Assembly: GCF_932526225.1 (NCBI RefSeq)
Contig: NC_064044.1
Span: 13,222,953-13,286,952 of the forward strand
DNA: 64,000 nucleotides
Direction of reading: 5' to 3'
DNA from: Nematostella vectensis
Taxonomy: Eukaryota > Cnidaria > Anthozoa > Actiniaria > Edwardsiidae
This document shows, one piece after another, positions 25,001 through 35,537 of the stretch. A program made the position numbers and the translations under genes. The notes beneath the pieces were generated by a model that ran no database searches, was not told the origin of the DNA, and saw nothing but the letters and a program-made list of their open reading frames with translations. How positions within the stretch are numbered: the stretch's first letter is position 1; the number at the start of each line of letters is the position of its first letter.

Positions 25001-28000
25001 AGTCAGAGAGATTGTAAAGTCGAAGGTAAAGATGATAAAGTTAGAGGCACGCAAATCAATGGTAAAGATAATACAGAGTTACGTAAATGAATGGTATAGC
25101 TGGTAAAGTCAGGTGTATAAATGGACGGCAAACCAAATAAACTGTAAAATGAATAGTACTGAATCGACAGTAAAGTCAGGGGTGCATGAATGTGAATCGA
25201 TGGTAGAAACTTGAAGGTACATGTAGAAGTCGTGGCTACAGTAGCTGGGGCTTTGAGTTATCTGAGTTGGTCTTCCTGTGGTTATACTATATTTGATGAT
25301 TCAGGTTCAATCTTTGAAGGAGGCCTACATGGCAAAGTCTGCTGCTGCTGTGCAGACTGCTCTTGACAACTTGGCATCTGCTGAGGAGGACGTGAATGAT
25401 CTCAAATCAAAAGTAAGTGACACACACAGTTGAGTCAGAGAGACTATAAAATCAGCTGTCATGCATCTCAAATGTAATTTTTTTACAAATGCCTTTGTTA
25501 TTTTCCAGGTTAATTTCCAGTCCCCCTGGTGGGTCCATGCCATTCGGAGAACACAGGAATCCCGACACAGTGAGGAACTCTTGAATAGAATAAGAGAGGA
25601 ATTGTCGGGGACTGGAGCAGAGGGAGGCGGGCTACTAGACAGGTAAAGTCACACTTGCTACTACGCCATAAATGCTTGTTAATATACAACCAAAGCTTGT
25701 GAAGACATGAAAATCGTCTATAGGATATATTGAAATTGATGTTTCTGAATAATATATATATTTTTTTAAATGAATTGTTTTTGTTATTTTTATTTGTTTG
25801 TTTTGTTTTGTGTGTGTGGCATTTTGTTTTACAGTTATACTTGCAAAAATTTGCTTAACTAGAGAATGATCCATACAGTTAATAAGTAATGAGTATTTGC
25901 TGAACACCGCTGTGTAGGCCTTGCCACTTTTTATTTATTTTACTTTGTTGTTTTTTTTTCCACAGAGTAACGGATCTACGTGGGTTGTTGTATGTCCTTG
26001 CATCTAAACTAGATACCGTCGAGGTCAGTCTATACAACAATGCAATTTTACAATTTATTTATGCATTTATTTTATTTACATTTTTTTTAATAATTTTCAT
26101 CATATATTGTTCACAGTTTATTAATAATATTTCCTTGTTTTGTTTAAGAAAAATATAAGGTATTGTGAAGGAGATGCCAAGTGCCTGCAAAAACTGCAGA
26201 CAACATTTTTACAATTAACGTTTTTTAGCTAAATTTACATCTTAAGGTATGATTAATTGGATATGAAATGCTCAAATCATAATCATGAATGATAATGTGT
26301 AAAAATGTCACTGAAGACAGTACCACAGGCAATCAGCTCCTTTACTTCAGTTTATTGAAGTGACTTACCTTTGGCTCACATACGCAAGTGCTTATTATTT
26401 TCCAGTTGGTTATGATGTCTTGTTGAATCCTTTGCTTTATTCCTAGTCTACTCACAGTAACCTTGTGGCCTCACTGAAGCCGCTGTGCCCCCACCCCACC
26501 CCCGAGATGGTGAGGTCTAGCGCGGAATGCTGCTTGAGAGCAAAACCAGGGCAAATGCACCACTCAACACGGTAATACCCCACCCCACCCCTGATAGGGT
26601 ATCTTTTCACCCCACCCCCGAGATGGTGAGGTCTAGCGCGGAATGCTGCTTGAGAGCAAAACCAGGGCAAATGCACCACTCAACACGGTAATACCCCACC
26701 CCACCCCTGAGAGGGGATATTTTCACCCCACCCCCGAGATGGTGAGGTCTAGCGCGGAATGCTGCTTGAGAGCAAAACCAGGGCAAATGCACCACTCAAC
26801 ACGGTAATACCCCACCCCACCCCTGAGAGGGGATATTTTCACCCCACCCCCGAGATGGTGAGGTCTAGCGCGGAATGCTGCTTGAGAGCAAAACCAGGGC
26901 AAATGCACCACTTAACACGGTAATACCCCACCCTACCCCTGATAGGGTATCTTTTCACCCCACCCCCGAGATGGTGAGGTCTAGCGCGGAATGCTGCTTG
27001 AGAGCAAAACCAGGGCAAATGCACCACTTAACACGGTAATACCCCACCCTACCCCTGATAGGGTATCTTTTCACCCCACCCCCGAGATGGTGAGGTCTAG
27101 CGCGGAATGCTGCTTTAGAGCAAAACCAGGGCAAATGCACCACTTAACACGGTAATACCCCACCCCACCCCTGGTAGGGTATCTTTTCACCCCACCCCCG
27201 AGATGGTGAGGTCTAGCGCGGAATGCTGCTTGAGAGCAAAACCAGGGCAAATGCACCACTCAACACGGTAATACCCCACCCCTGATAGGATTTCTTTTCA
27301 CCCCGCCCCTTAAAGGGTAGAATCTCCACACAAACCCCTAATAGGTTAGGATCTCCACACCACCCCTGATAGGTTAGGATCTCCACACCACCCCTGATAG
27401 GTTAGGATCTACACACCACCCCTGATAGGTTAGGATCTTCACACCACTCCTGATAGTGTATGATCTCCACCCCACCCCTCATAATTGTAAAGTTCTACTC
27501 TACCCTTAATTCCGATGATTATAGATATGATACAACAATAAATAAAGGGGAATATTGACAAAATTTTCTTGGGGAGCCACTCTGATAACTGGGATGTTAA
27601 CCAAGGGAACGATTAAGATTCATGAGAGGCTATTTAAGCCTCCATACTAATCCTATACTCTGAAAATTGTGGGCATGGAATTGTTCCCTAATACGTCCCG
27701 GTGGACCTTATAGTTTTAAACAATGCCATGCATAGATTTTTCTGTGTTTGACGACCCTCAAGATATTTGGGTATATATTTGGGTGGTTTGAAATTTTATA
27801 TTTAAATAAATAACAATAAAGGTGAGGCTGGATAAAACCATGGTATCATTAAGAATCATTGATGGCTTGTTTTTATCTTGTTTTCCTTTTAGCTGCCGCT
27901 TCTGTGAGGTTGACGATGTTTTCACCGAGTATGAATCACGACTTTTCGGACACCAGGGAATGAAAGGCTTGGGCGATCAGGAGTAAGTGTCAATCATCTA

Positions 28001-31000
28001 GTAATTAACCAATCAGGAAACCCGCTTAACCACAACAGATGCCAATCATATTTCAAGTAATCAATCAAAGTTGTTATTAGTTATTTGCTTACTAAGTAAT
28101 CAACCAATCAGGCGTGTCTGTTGACCATATAAGCTGCCAGTCATCTTTCATCAAGCCAATCGGATTTGTTATTATCGTGTAAATCATTCTGGAGTTGGCC
28201 AGGCACAAATTACGAACCTGTTTTTTTTATGGAAAACGTTTTTTTCAGTCTGGAAGAGCACAGCAGTCTTGATTGGCATCGCCATGGCAACACAGGAGGT
28301 CTGCGCGCAGAGACTGAGGCAGAGAAAGCGCTAAAAGCAGTATTTGCATTCATCCGGGCTCAGCGTGAGTGATTATACTCTATCGATAACGATGATTTAG
28401 ATGATTTCTATAGTTACGTTGATGATAGACGATGATGATGGTGATGATGATTGTTATGATAATGATGATGATGTTGATGACGACGGTGATTGTGATGATA
28501 ATGATGGTGATGACGATGATGACGAAGTTTAAGTTTAAGTTTATTGACTTTGCCCACGGAGAAATAAAAAAAAAAATACACATACATAATACGTTACACA
28601 TAAGAAACAGAACATAAATACATACAATAACGAAAGGGCAGGGTATCCGCCACAGCTAGGCCAATTACGGCGGACCCGAGTTTAAAATGTGTAAAAGTTA
28701 CAAGATCACAAAAACTAAATTAGAAGATGATAATGATGATGATTACACTGAGAACGATGTTTTAAGATAATAAGCTTAATGCCGTATACCTTTACATCAG
28801 GGCTTGAACCCCACCTCCACCAAGAAGCTCGTCATCATCTCATGTTCATCGCAGAACGTCGCAAGGAATTCAAGGTACGTTCTCCTTATCCACTAGATTC
28901 ATATTCTAGAGATGTGAGAGGAACCATAACCTGACGCGCTAACACACTGGGCCACATGTGATTCCAATCAGCATACCGCAAACAGCCTTACAATCAAGAA
29001 CAACAAAATTGTGACCCTCGCTATCTTTCGTATAGTTCCTGCGTGCCGCGTGGTTCGCCTTGCGTGAGCGTGTTTCGTCCCTCGACGAACTGGACATGTG
29101 TACAACGCGCATGCGCCTGGCGTTACCGGGAGAGACTGTATCCGAAGACGAGAAACACGTGATCTTTGAAGGACAGGTGGGGAATAGTTTTCTGAGTATG
29201 TCTTGTCGCAATACGTAATAACGACTGCATCTTGTCTACGTGTTTTGTGTCAGTATTCTAACTAATATCCTCTTATACAGTTCAGAGCGGTAGAAGCGCT
29301 TGTAAGAGTTCATAAAAAAGATTCCTCTGTACTCATGATATTAAAGACGTGTCCTTGTCATTCTGTAGGTGGAGCCTCAGCGAATGAAGTTCGTCTCTGA
29401 TCGCATCGTTGCCAAGACAGAGCTGAGGAAAAAGCTTGGGCAGCTTTTGTACCTCAGCAACCTCGCTAAGGTGAATACTCTATTCTAATTTTTCAACCCT
29501 GTTCTTGCTCTTATACCTCAACAACCTCGCTAAGGTGAATACTCTATACTAAATTTTCAACCCTGTACTTGCTCTTACACCTCAGAAACCTTGCTAAAGT
29601 GAATGCTTCATACTAAATTTTCAACCCTGTACTTGCTCTTACACCTCAGAAACCTTGCTAAGGTGAATGCTTCATACTAAATTTTCAACACTGTACTTGC
29701 TCTTACACCTCAGAAACCTTGCTAAGTTGAATACTATATAGTAAAGATACAACCCTGTACTTGCTCTTGTATCTCAACAACATTGCTAAGGTGAATGTTC
29801 CATACTAAATTTCCAACCCTGTACTTGGTCCTATACCTTTACCTTGCTAAGGGGAATGCCCCATGCTAACGGCGCGTTTTGGGAATGGTAGGTAGAGAAT
29901 GTTCAGAATGACAGGTAGCAGAATAGGTCGAATGGCCTTCATTCCATTCCGGAATAGGAACGCGGGATAAACGAACGCGCGCTTTTTCTATTAAAAGCAT
30001 TCTAATTCAGGAATCAGGAGAAAAACGCGCCCTAAACCGGGTCCACAATGGGTGTTTTGGAATGCGGAATTTAACGTTTTCTTTTTCCGGAATGGCGAGA
30101 GGCACAGAACTACATAGCGATGCTACAACTTGTCTATGTGCACCACAAATGCTACCTAATTATAGAAAAACCAATTTAACACTTTCAGATTTCCATTTTT
30201 TCCGTTTTTTTGCCAATTCCGTATTTTCCCTTTCTTTTTTTTATTTGGCTACCTTGTTACACTTAATTTTCGCGTCACTTTAATTTCGCAAAATTTGCGA
30301 TTTTAAAAGATTCGCGAAAATAAAGTGACGCGAAAATTAAGTGTCGCGAAAATTAAGTGTCGCGAAAATTAGGATGCGCGACAATTAAATGAGTACACAA
30401 GAAGCCTTTGGGGGAATATTGGCCGTTTGTCTATTTAGTCATCTAATGTACATAAAGTACAGTAAGGGGTTGAGTTGGACATGTATTTGTAGATTTTTAT
30501 AAATCTAAATTTAGCCCACGCATCATTTTGTTACAAATTGTTTCAGTTTTGATGATTACAGAACATTTTAATTCCACTTGTTTTGCTTGATTTTATTATC
30601 CCAAAATCACGAAATCGCGAAAATAAAGTGATCTGATTTTTACGAAAATAGGAAAATCGTGAAAATAAAGTGTCGCGAAATATCGCCATCTCAAAATCGC
30701 GAAATTTTGACGTCGCGAAAATTAAGTGTAATAAGGTAATACTAGTGTGAAAAAGTATATATCAAATACCAGCATAAACATCAGCCCGCCAGTCTACCCG
30801 TCTACCATGGTCTAATTAACTATTATCCGATGTTTGTCAGACTCAAGCGTCCCATAGCGGTGAAAATCCCGACCCTTGCCCTGTGTGCACAAGACAACTC
30901 GGTATTGAGGTGAGAAGTTCTGTCTATAGAATGTGGACCAAGTTCCTACCATTTCAAGAATACTGCGAATATTCGCAAACGGATTCCAACTGTTTGGTCG

Positions 31001-34000
31001 CTTCTAAATTTTGTAGATTTTTCCATCTGTACGACAAATATTATATAATCCACCAGGCACTGCACTTGAAGCAGTCTTAACTTATAAGACTTTTTTTTGG
31101 CCACGTAAAAGACCGCTGGTTCTTCTAGCATGACAATTCACAATCGCAGCCGCCATCTTGGATGCGCGGAATAGTGGCCTGGGGCAAGCTTGAAGTTGAT
31201 TGCTGTCGCTAACTTTTTGTTGTCATGGTTTCAGTGGAGCGTGTTTTCATGTGGGCACTGCTACTGTTGCGACTGTGTCTGGGTGCTCTTACGTCAAGCT
31301 GGAATAGGGCCCCGTAACAGGGACGTGCACGTTAAGTGCCCTTTGTGCCGAGTGCCCACCCTAGCGCGGGAGATCTCCTACGTCACTACGTCTAGCGGGA
31401 ATCACCACGGTAACCACAGGATACCCGTCAAGGTAATTTATCCTCACTGGAATGGCGCGATGTTGCGAGTTTTCGTAATTGTTTATTTGTTTTTTTTTTC
31501 TGTAATTCAGGGAAGCCACTCTACAAAAGTAGAAGCGGTTGTACGTGCGTTACTCGGAATACGAGCCGAGGATAATTCTGCGAAATGCCTCGTTTTTTCA
31601 ACGGTAAAGATATTTTAACCAATTATTCTATACTTCTATGCTTAAACAAGATTTACCACAGGGAGCACACTCAACTTTTTGTTTATTTGGCAAAACCCGA
31701 ATATTTCTGAAAAAAACCGACGAAGGAGTATAAAATAAGTGTCCCAAACATGAATAAACGCAATAAAGAGTAAGAGTTCTACCAAAGTAGAAGCGGTTGT
31801 ACGTGCTTTTCTGGGAATACGAGCCGAGGATAGCTCTGCGAAATGCCTTGTTTTCTCAACGGTAAAGATATTTGAGTCAACTCTTGTATACTTCGATGCT
31901 CAAACAAGATTGACCGCAGGGAGCCCACTCAACTTATTGTTTATTTAGCAAAACCCGATTATCTCTGAAAAAAAAAATCGACGCAGGGGTATAAAATAAG
32001 TGTTTCAAACATTAATAAACGCAATAAAAAGTAAGACATATGTATTTGAAAGGAGTTTTATTGAAGACTTCGTGATGTAATTGATATTCAAAAGCGAAGT
32101 TCAATGCACATGCTAAATAAACAATGCGCTGAGTTGAGTGGGCTCCCTGTGGATTTACTGCTTGGTCGTTTTCACACAGCATTATATTTGGGGCAATATA
32201 TTAATACGCTCACTACCGTGTTATTCCATAAGTGCATAATTTGAAATGCTCTGAAGAATACTTAATCAAGACGAAGATTTGGTAGAGACGGACAACAGTG
32301 TTTTCTGTATGAGGCCCATTAAATACTTTATTCCTAGATTTCGTGTACTTGGGTGTTTTAAGATGTCGTAAAGTAATAATGCACTGAGAATGGTTGAGAT
32401 GGCTTTTATCATCTCGTTAACGTGTGCTGTTGTGTTTATTTAGTGGCAAGACGTCCTCGATGTGATCGCCAAAGCGCTGGCTGAGAACGATGTATACTTT
32501 CGCCACATCACCACGTCACGAAAGCTACCGGTACGAAGCTGCTATAGAATTGCAATATGCTGATTCCCTCTGTTATAACAAACCATCTAACCCAACCACG
32601 TCAATAACGACTCACACTTAGTCGACTCTCACCGCCTCACCCCACCTCAACTCTCCTTGCCTCACTTCAGCTTACCTCAACTCACCTTGTCTTAACCAAC
32701 CTCACGTCACTTAACGTGACCTGACATCACATTACGTGGCCTCTTCTCGCGTCACTTCACGTTACGCATCACGTGTGTTCACGTCACCACATCTCAACTC
32801 TAATCTCCCTTACCTTATCGTAGCTTACCTCAAGCCTTTTTTCCTCGCCCCGCCTCAACTCTTTACTCAAATCAACTCTTACTCAAATCGCCTCACAACA
32901 CCTATCACATCACCTCATGTCTTGCCTTACCTCACTCAAATCGATTCACAACACCTATCACCTCACCTCATGTCTTGCCTTACCTCACTCAAATCGCCTC
33001 ACAACACCTATCACCTCACCTCATGTCTTGCCTTACCTCACTCAAATCGCCTCACAACACCTATCACCTCACCTCATGTTTTGCCTTACCTCACTCAAAT
33101 CTCCTCACAACACCTATCACCTCACCTCATGTCTTGCCTTACCTCACTCAAATCGCCTCACCACACTTCAGCTCAACTATTATCTCCCTTACGTTTTCTC
33201 AGTTTACCTCATGCCTAATCACCTCACAACACCTAACTCCTTACCTTATGTTAGCTTTACCTTACATCACATTACCTCACACCTCACCTCAACTCATATA
33301 TCATTACCTTATCTTGGTTAACCTCATGTCGCCTCACATTGCCTAACATCACCTTTTATTCTCTCGCCTTACCTCACATCACCTCTCATTCTTTCGCCTT
33401 ACCTCACATCACCTCTCGTTCTCTTGCCTTACCTCACATCACCTCTCGTTCTCTTGCCTTACCTCACATCACCTCTCGTTCTCTTGCCTTACCTCACATC
33501 ACCTATCGTTCTCTTGCCTTACCTCACATCACCTCTCGTTCTCTTGCCTTACCTCACATCACCTCTCGTTCTCTCGCCTTACCTCACATCACCTCTCATT
33601 CTTTCGCCTTACCTCACATCACCTCTCGTTCTCTTGCCTTACCTCACATCTCCTCTCGTTCTCTTGCCTTACCTCACATCACCTCTCGTTCTTTTGCCTT
33701 ACCTCACATCACCTCTCGTTCTCTTGCCTTACCTCACATCACCTCTCATTCTTTCGCCTTACCTCACATCACCTCTCGTTCTCTTGCCTTACCTCACATC
33801 ACCTCTCGTTCTCTTGCCTTACCTCACATCACCTCTCGTTCTCTTGCCTTACCTCACATCACCTCTCGTTCTCTTGCCTTACCTCACATCACCTCTCGTT
33901 CTCTTGCCTTACCTCACATCACCTCTCGTTCTCTTGCCTTACCTCACATCACCTCTCGTTCTCTTGCCTTACCTCACATCACCTCTCGTTCTCTTGCCTT

Positions 34001-35537
34001 ACCTCACATCCCCTTCTCGTTCTCTTGCCTTACCATGCCTATCTTTAACTTTTCTCACCTTAATTTTCCGATCAATTTTCATTTCCGATTTAATTTTCAG
34101 ATCACATGTCATCCTTGCTTTGCCATACCTCCCATTGGCTCTCCTTACCCTTGTCTGACCTTAATTTATCTTGCCTTACTTTCCCTCAACTCAACTTGCC
34201 ACACCTCACCTTACGCCGGCCTATAAATCCACCGTCTTCATCAATATTGCTTAATTATTTCAATCTACAGGAGGATCTTCACGCGTTCAAGGTAGATCCA
34301 GACATCTCTGTCTTACTACTTCCGCTACAGTCAGGGTCAAACGGATTGAACATCATCGAAGCTACGCATGTGCTGCTGGTGGAACCCGCATTGAACCCGG
34401 CACATGAACTGCAGGCGCTTGGACGAGTCCACCGCATAGGACAAACCAAGTATGTATTGTTTACTTTCGTAACTGGTTACACCATGTATACTTTGGCAAA
34501 CCAAAAAGGTATACCCCTCCCTTCCCAGGCTTGTGTAAAAATGTTTGGATTAGCCCATTACCGTTAAGAAGCACAAAACATAACGTTACAGGTTTCCCTG
34601 GGTATCAGTAATGCATGCTTTATTTATATTTAAAAGAGTTTTATCACTAGAGGGGCAGCGGTATACATCAGGTATGCTCTGGGGGAGGGGGAGGGTGTCG
34701 AAATATGGTTTCCCCTAAGACAAATAAGCTTAATGCGTACCATATACTCTCGTTCCCAGGCCCACTCACGTCTACCGATTCATCATCCAAGGCACCGTGG
34801 AGTCCCGGATGTACACCTTGCTGAAGGGCAAAGCCTGCTCAAATGTCAGGTGAGTCATGTGATAAGTCACGAGCTGCTCATTGGTTGCTTTTAACAAAGC
34901 TTTGGAACAATCGGCTGTGTGATGAAAACCCTCGAAGACATCAAAATCTATTACAGTGTTCAACCTCAGGCTGCAGACATCTCGCTAATTAGACATTATT
35001 AATGCTTTCTTTGTATCATTTGATCATTTGATATTTCAGTGCTAGCCTAATAAAAGTTGTTTATTATTTGCTTAGGGAGTGTTCATTAATTACACCGAGG
35101 GGGGGGGGGGGGAGATTTTTACTCAAGACACCTTAAAATTTCAGAGCCCCCCCTTTCATTGTAAACATTTTTTTCCATGCCCCCCCCCCCCCCCCTTGAA
35201 GAACCCCAAAATTTTCTTTCTTTTTCCCTTAGAGGACCTTTTTTTTTTCGGAGCCCCCCCCCCTTTGGTGGTTAAACATTTTCTGAGCCCCCGTCAATAT
35301 CTTCCCTACCCCCCCCCCCCTTCTCGGTGTATTTAATGAACACTCCCTTATTAATTAATACAGTGTTTAACGTCATCGATAGATCGGCATGCCTACATCA
35401 ATAGCTTTGTTCTCCTTCACAGACCAGGCACCCGTGACACGGAGAACGCCTCTCTCACAATAGGCGACCTGACGTCCCTCTTCACGCCAGCCAATCAGCA
35501 AGACCAGTTACCAGGCTTCCCTGGTCAGAGCGAGTAG
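10025..35537 (+). CDS. SHPRH: E3 ubiquitin ligase SHPRH, complete 31-exon gene (about 1849 aa)
   Basis: SHPRH is a nuclear SNF2-family ATPase with PHD and RING domains; the family polyubiquitinates PCNA at stalled forks, like yeast Rad5. The start MASRKRK matches the human N-terminus MSSRRKR in position and charge. Seen in order: helicase motif I GGILADEMGLGKT (about 440-452), PHD finger (about 821-867), motif II LDEAQMVE (about 977-984), motif III TGTPIQ (about 1007), the SNF2 block LLRLRQACCHPQAVRG, a long linker, RING PCPVC...CGHCYCCDC...CPLC (about 1586-1634), and helicase C with LVFSTWQDVL and LGRVHRIGQTK (to about 1781). All 30 introns join in phase and are GT-AG except intron 4 (GC-AG). 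The protein is longer than the human one (1683 aa), mainly from a low-complexity insert between motif I and PHD. No linker-histone H15 domain is recognised. Exon coordinates are given in the following four entries. Confidence 0.95.
13620..13998 (+). repeat. Tandem copies (about 80 bp) of the SHPRH exon 3 acceptor region
   Basis: Five degenerate units of 75-83 bp end directly at the exon 3 acceptor. Units 2-5 carry a branch-point-like CTCTAAC or CTCTGAC, a pyrimidine tract and TTGCTTCCTCAG. Decoy AGs lie at 13755, 13836 and 13915; the real one is at 13998. The units are separated by C-runs of variable length. Unit 1 lacks the CCTCAG. Confidence 0.92.
15857..16050 (+). repeat. 33-bp in-frame tandem copies of the SHPRH exon 7 donor
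   Basis: Six units of 33 bp begin inside exon 7 (CTAGAGG|GTGTGT). Candidate donors follow exon bases 15862, 15895, 15928, 15961, 15994 and 16027, all with the same flanks. Because 33 is a multiple of 3 and no stop occurs, every donor would keep the frame to exon 8, adding 0 to 5 copies of an 11-residue insert (GVYTSRCIGLE). Confidence 0.95.
16139..16714 (+). repeat. 288-bp tandem duplication carrying a partial copy of SHPRH exon 8
   Basis: Two direct copies of intron 7 end plus the first part of exon 8. The upstream copy has the acceptor AACAG|ATCTTTATGG at 16343/16344 and about 50 exon bases, then diverges after TACTGTCAG; the real acceptor is 16631/16632. The upstream copy runs into a stop without an evident donor, so it is a pseudo-exon or decoy acceptor. 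Confidence 0.9.
18165..18240 (+). ncRNA. tRNA-derived element (pol III promoter-like)
   Basis: Within SHPRH intron 8. A box A-like TTAGTCTAGGGTTGCGGACA is followed by a perfect box B GGTTCGATTCC and then a T8 run that could end pol III transcription. The T stem and acceptor stem do not pair well, so it is a tRNA-derived relic or SINE head, not a working tRNA gene. Confidence 0.45.
19310..19575. repeat. GAT-rich microsatellite
   Basis: Imperfect GATGATGGT trinucleotide runs in SHPRH intron 10, just before exon 11 at 19591. Long acidic or poly-Ser/Ile readings in this stretch are repeat artefacts. Confidence 0.9.
19674..22768 (+). repeat. 24-bp minisatellite starting at the SHPRH exon 11 donor, about 129 copies
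   Basis: The intron's own first 24 bases (GTATGATGTCATGCAACATG plus CCCT) are unit 1; about 128 more units follow until 22768, about 95 bp before the exon 12 acceptor. Units differ at a few sites: TATATGATG, TGTATGATG or TGTAAGATG, and CATGCCC or TTTGCCC. The GTAAGAT variants, which look like strong donors, are concentrated in the 3' half. A larger repeat of about 792 bp (33 units) is seen between roughly 19890-20680 and 20680-21470. Long ORFs on both strands result from the 24-bp period. Confidence 0.96.
24001..25090 (+). repeat. 36-bp degenerate array carrying the SHPRH exon 15 end and donor, about 30 copies
   Basis: Exon 15 ends AAAGTCAGAG|GTATGTAA at 24009. The same AAGTCAGAG plus GTATGTAA, GTACGTAA or GTGTGTAA recurs about every 36 bp to 25090, separated by 'ggtaaagatgacaa'. 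A homogeneous block of six units lies at 24760-24984. Reading past the first donor meets a TAA after three codons. Confidence 0.93.
26480..27300 (+). repeat. 116-bp array copying the end of SHPRH exon 19 with its donor, 7 copies
   Basis: Donors CAACACG|GTAATA follow bases 26571, 26687, 26803, 26919, 27035, 27151 and 27267, exactly 116 bp apart. Each later copy has a C/T-rich tract ending CCCCCGAG, then 65 bp identical or nearly so to the exon end, then the donor, so each could act as a small exon. Reading past the first donor meets TAA at once. Confidence 0.95.
27300..27490. repeat. 28-bp degenerate repeat, continuation of the intron 19 array
   Basis: About six units of 'ccacaccacccctgatagg' plus 'ttaggatct' follow the 116-bp array and share its CCCCTGATAGG core. 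They contain no exon sequence. The rest of intron 19 to 27892 shows nothing recognisable. Confidence 0.85.
28428..28530. repeat. GAT-rich microsatellite in SHPRH intron 21
   Basis: Imperfect GATGATGGT runs. Directly after it (28540-28700) lies moderately repetitive-looking DNA with an A-run, and 28935-28962 resembles the flank of the tRNA-derived element near 38700. Confidence 0.8.
29407..29860 (+). repeat. 64-bp array copying the end of SHPRH exon 24 with its donor, 7 copies
   Basis: The exon end CTCAGCAACCTCGCTAAG|GTGAAT is repeated with period 64 bp. Junction equivalents follow 29470, 29534, 29598, 29662, 29726, 29790 and 29851. The GT is intact in copies 1-4 and 6, TT in copy 5, GG in copy 7. 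The first donor gives the conserved join. Confidence 0.94.
30252..30736. mobile_element. Tc1/mariner-like MITE with TA target duplication
   Basis: Terminal inverted repeats CCTTGTTACACTTAATTTTC at the left and its near-exact complement at the right, flanked by TA on both sides (30250-30251, 30737-30738). The 485-bp interior is rich in CGCGAAAATTAAGTG repeats and has no transposase ORF. It lies in SHPRH intron 24. Superfamily is inferred from the TA duplication only. Confidence 0.75.
31515..32030 (+). repeat. 258-bp tandem duplication containing a second copy of SHPRH exon 27
   Basis: Exon 27 (31511-31603) and the following intron are duplicated with period 258 bp. The second exon copy is about 31775-31861, with the donor ACG|GTAAAG intact and the reading frame open (STKVEAVVRAFLGIRAEDS). 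Its upstream flank is A/G-rich (aataaagagtaag), so its acceptor is poor. Relative to exon 27, five codons change synonymously and two change residue (L to F, N to S). Confidence 0.93.
32890..33170. repeat. About 53-bp pyrimidine-rich repeat in SHPRH intron 28
   Basis: Five units of 'caaatcgcctcacaacacct' plus 'atcacctcacctcatgtc...' in a C/T-rich stretch. No exon sequence is included. Confidence 0.88.
33340..34030. repeat. 30-bp pyrimidine-rich minisatellite in SHPRH intron 28, about 23 copies
   Basis: Units of ACCTCACATCACCTCTCGTT plus CTCTTGCCTT. The 30-bp period produces long Leu/Ser/His ORFs in several frames, which are artefacts. It ends 240 bp before the exon 29 acceptor at 34270. Confidence 0.93.
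35075..35347. mobile_element. PIF/Harbinger-like MITE with TTA target duplication
   Basis: Terminal inverted repeats GGGAGTGTTCATTAATTACA and ATTTAATGAACACTCCC, flanked by TTA on both sides (35072-35074, 35348-35350). The 273-bp interior holds long G and C runs and no coding sequence. It lies in SHPRH intron 30. The 3-bp TWA duplication and GGG terminus are typical of Harbinger elements. Confidence 0.75.

Larger units (their letters stand above)
22863..28874 (+). other. SHPRH: SHPRH exons 12-22: central linker between the helicase lobes
   Basis: Exons 22863-22957 (ECEEAHRQLLFAINGLAG start), 23060-23091, 23574-23657, 23917-24009, 25305-25412, 25509-25642 (SPWWVHAIRRTQE), 25966-26023, 26447-26571, 27893-27982 (CRFCEVDDVFTEYESRLF), 28249-28364, 28801-28874. 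The region is helical and charged; human SHPRH has the same motifs NSPWWLNVIHRA and CVFCKADELFTEYESKLF in the same order. Exon 19 (26447-26571) is the least conserved; its assignment rests on phase and on the SSAECCLR region fitting the human stretch. Exons 15 and 19 are followed by junction-derived arrays. Confidence 0.88.
29036..35537 (+). other. SHPRH: SHPRH exons 23-31: RING finger and helicase C-terminal lobe
   Basis: Exons 29036-29176, 29369-29470 (LRKKLGQLLYLSNLAK), 30841-30909 (PCPVCTRQL), 31235-31432 (SCGHCYCCDC, VKCPLCR), 31511-31603 (STKVEAVVRALLGIRAED), 32444-32530 (WQDVLDVIAKAL), 34271-34449 (GSNGLNIIEATHVLLVEP, HRIGQTK), 34760-34849, 35423-35537 with stop TAG at 35535-35537. The RING finger is split between exons 25 and 26. 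The end SLTIGDLTSLF matches the human SVLTVADLADLF end, so the C-terminus is complete. Confidence 0.94.

Noticed and set aside
26452-27259. Repeated minus-strand ORFs MVHLPWFCSQAAFRARPHHL
   Set aside because: Antisense reading of the 116-bp array derived from SHPRH exon 19.
33339-34226. ORFs of 244-295 aa rich in SLALPHITSR
   Set aside because: 30-bp intronic repeat read in several frames; no conserved sequence.
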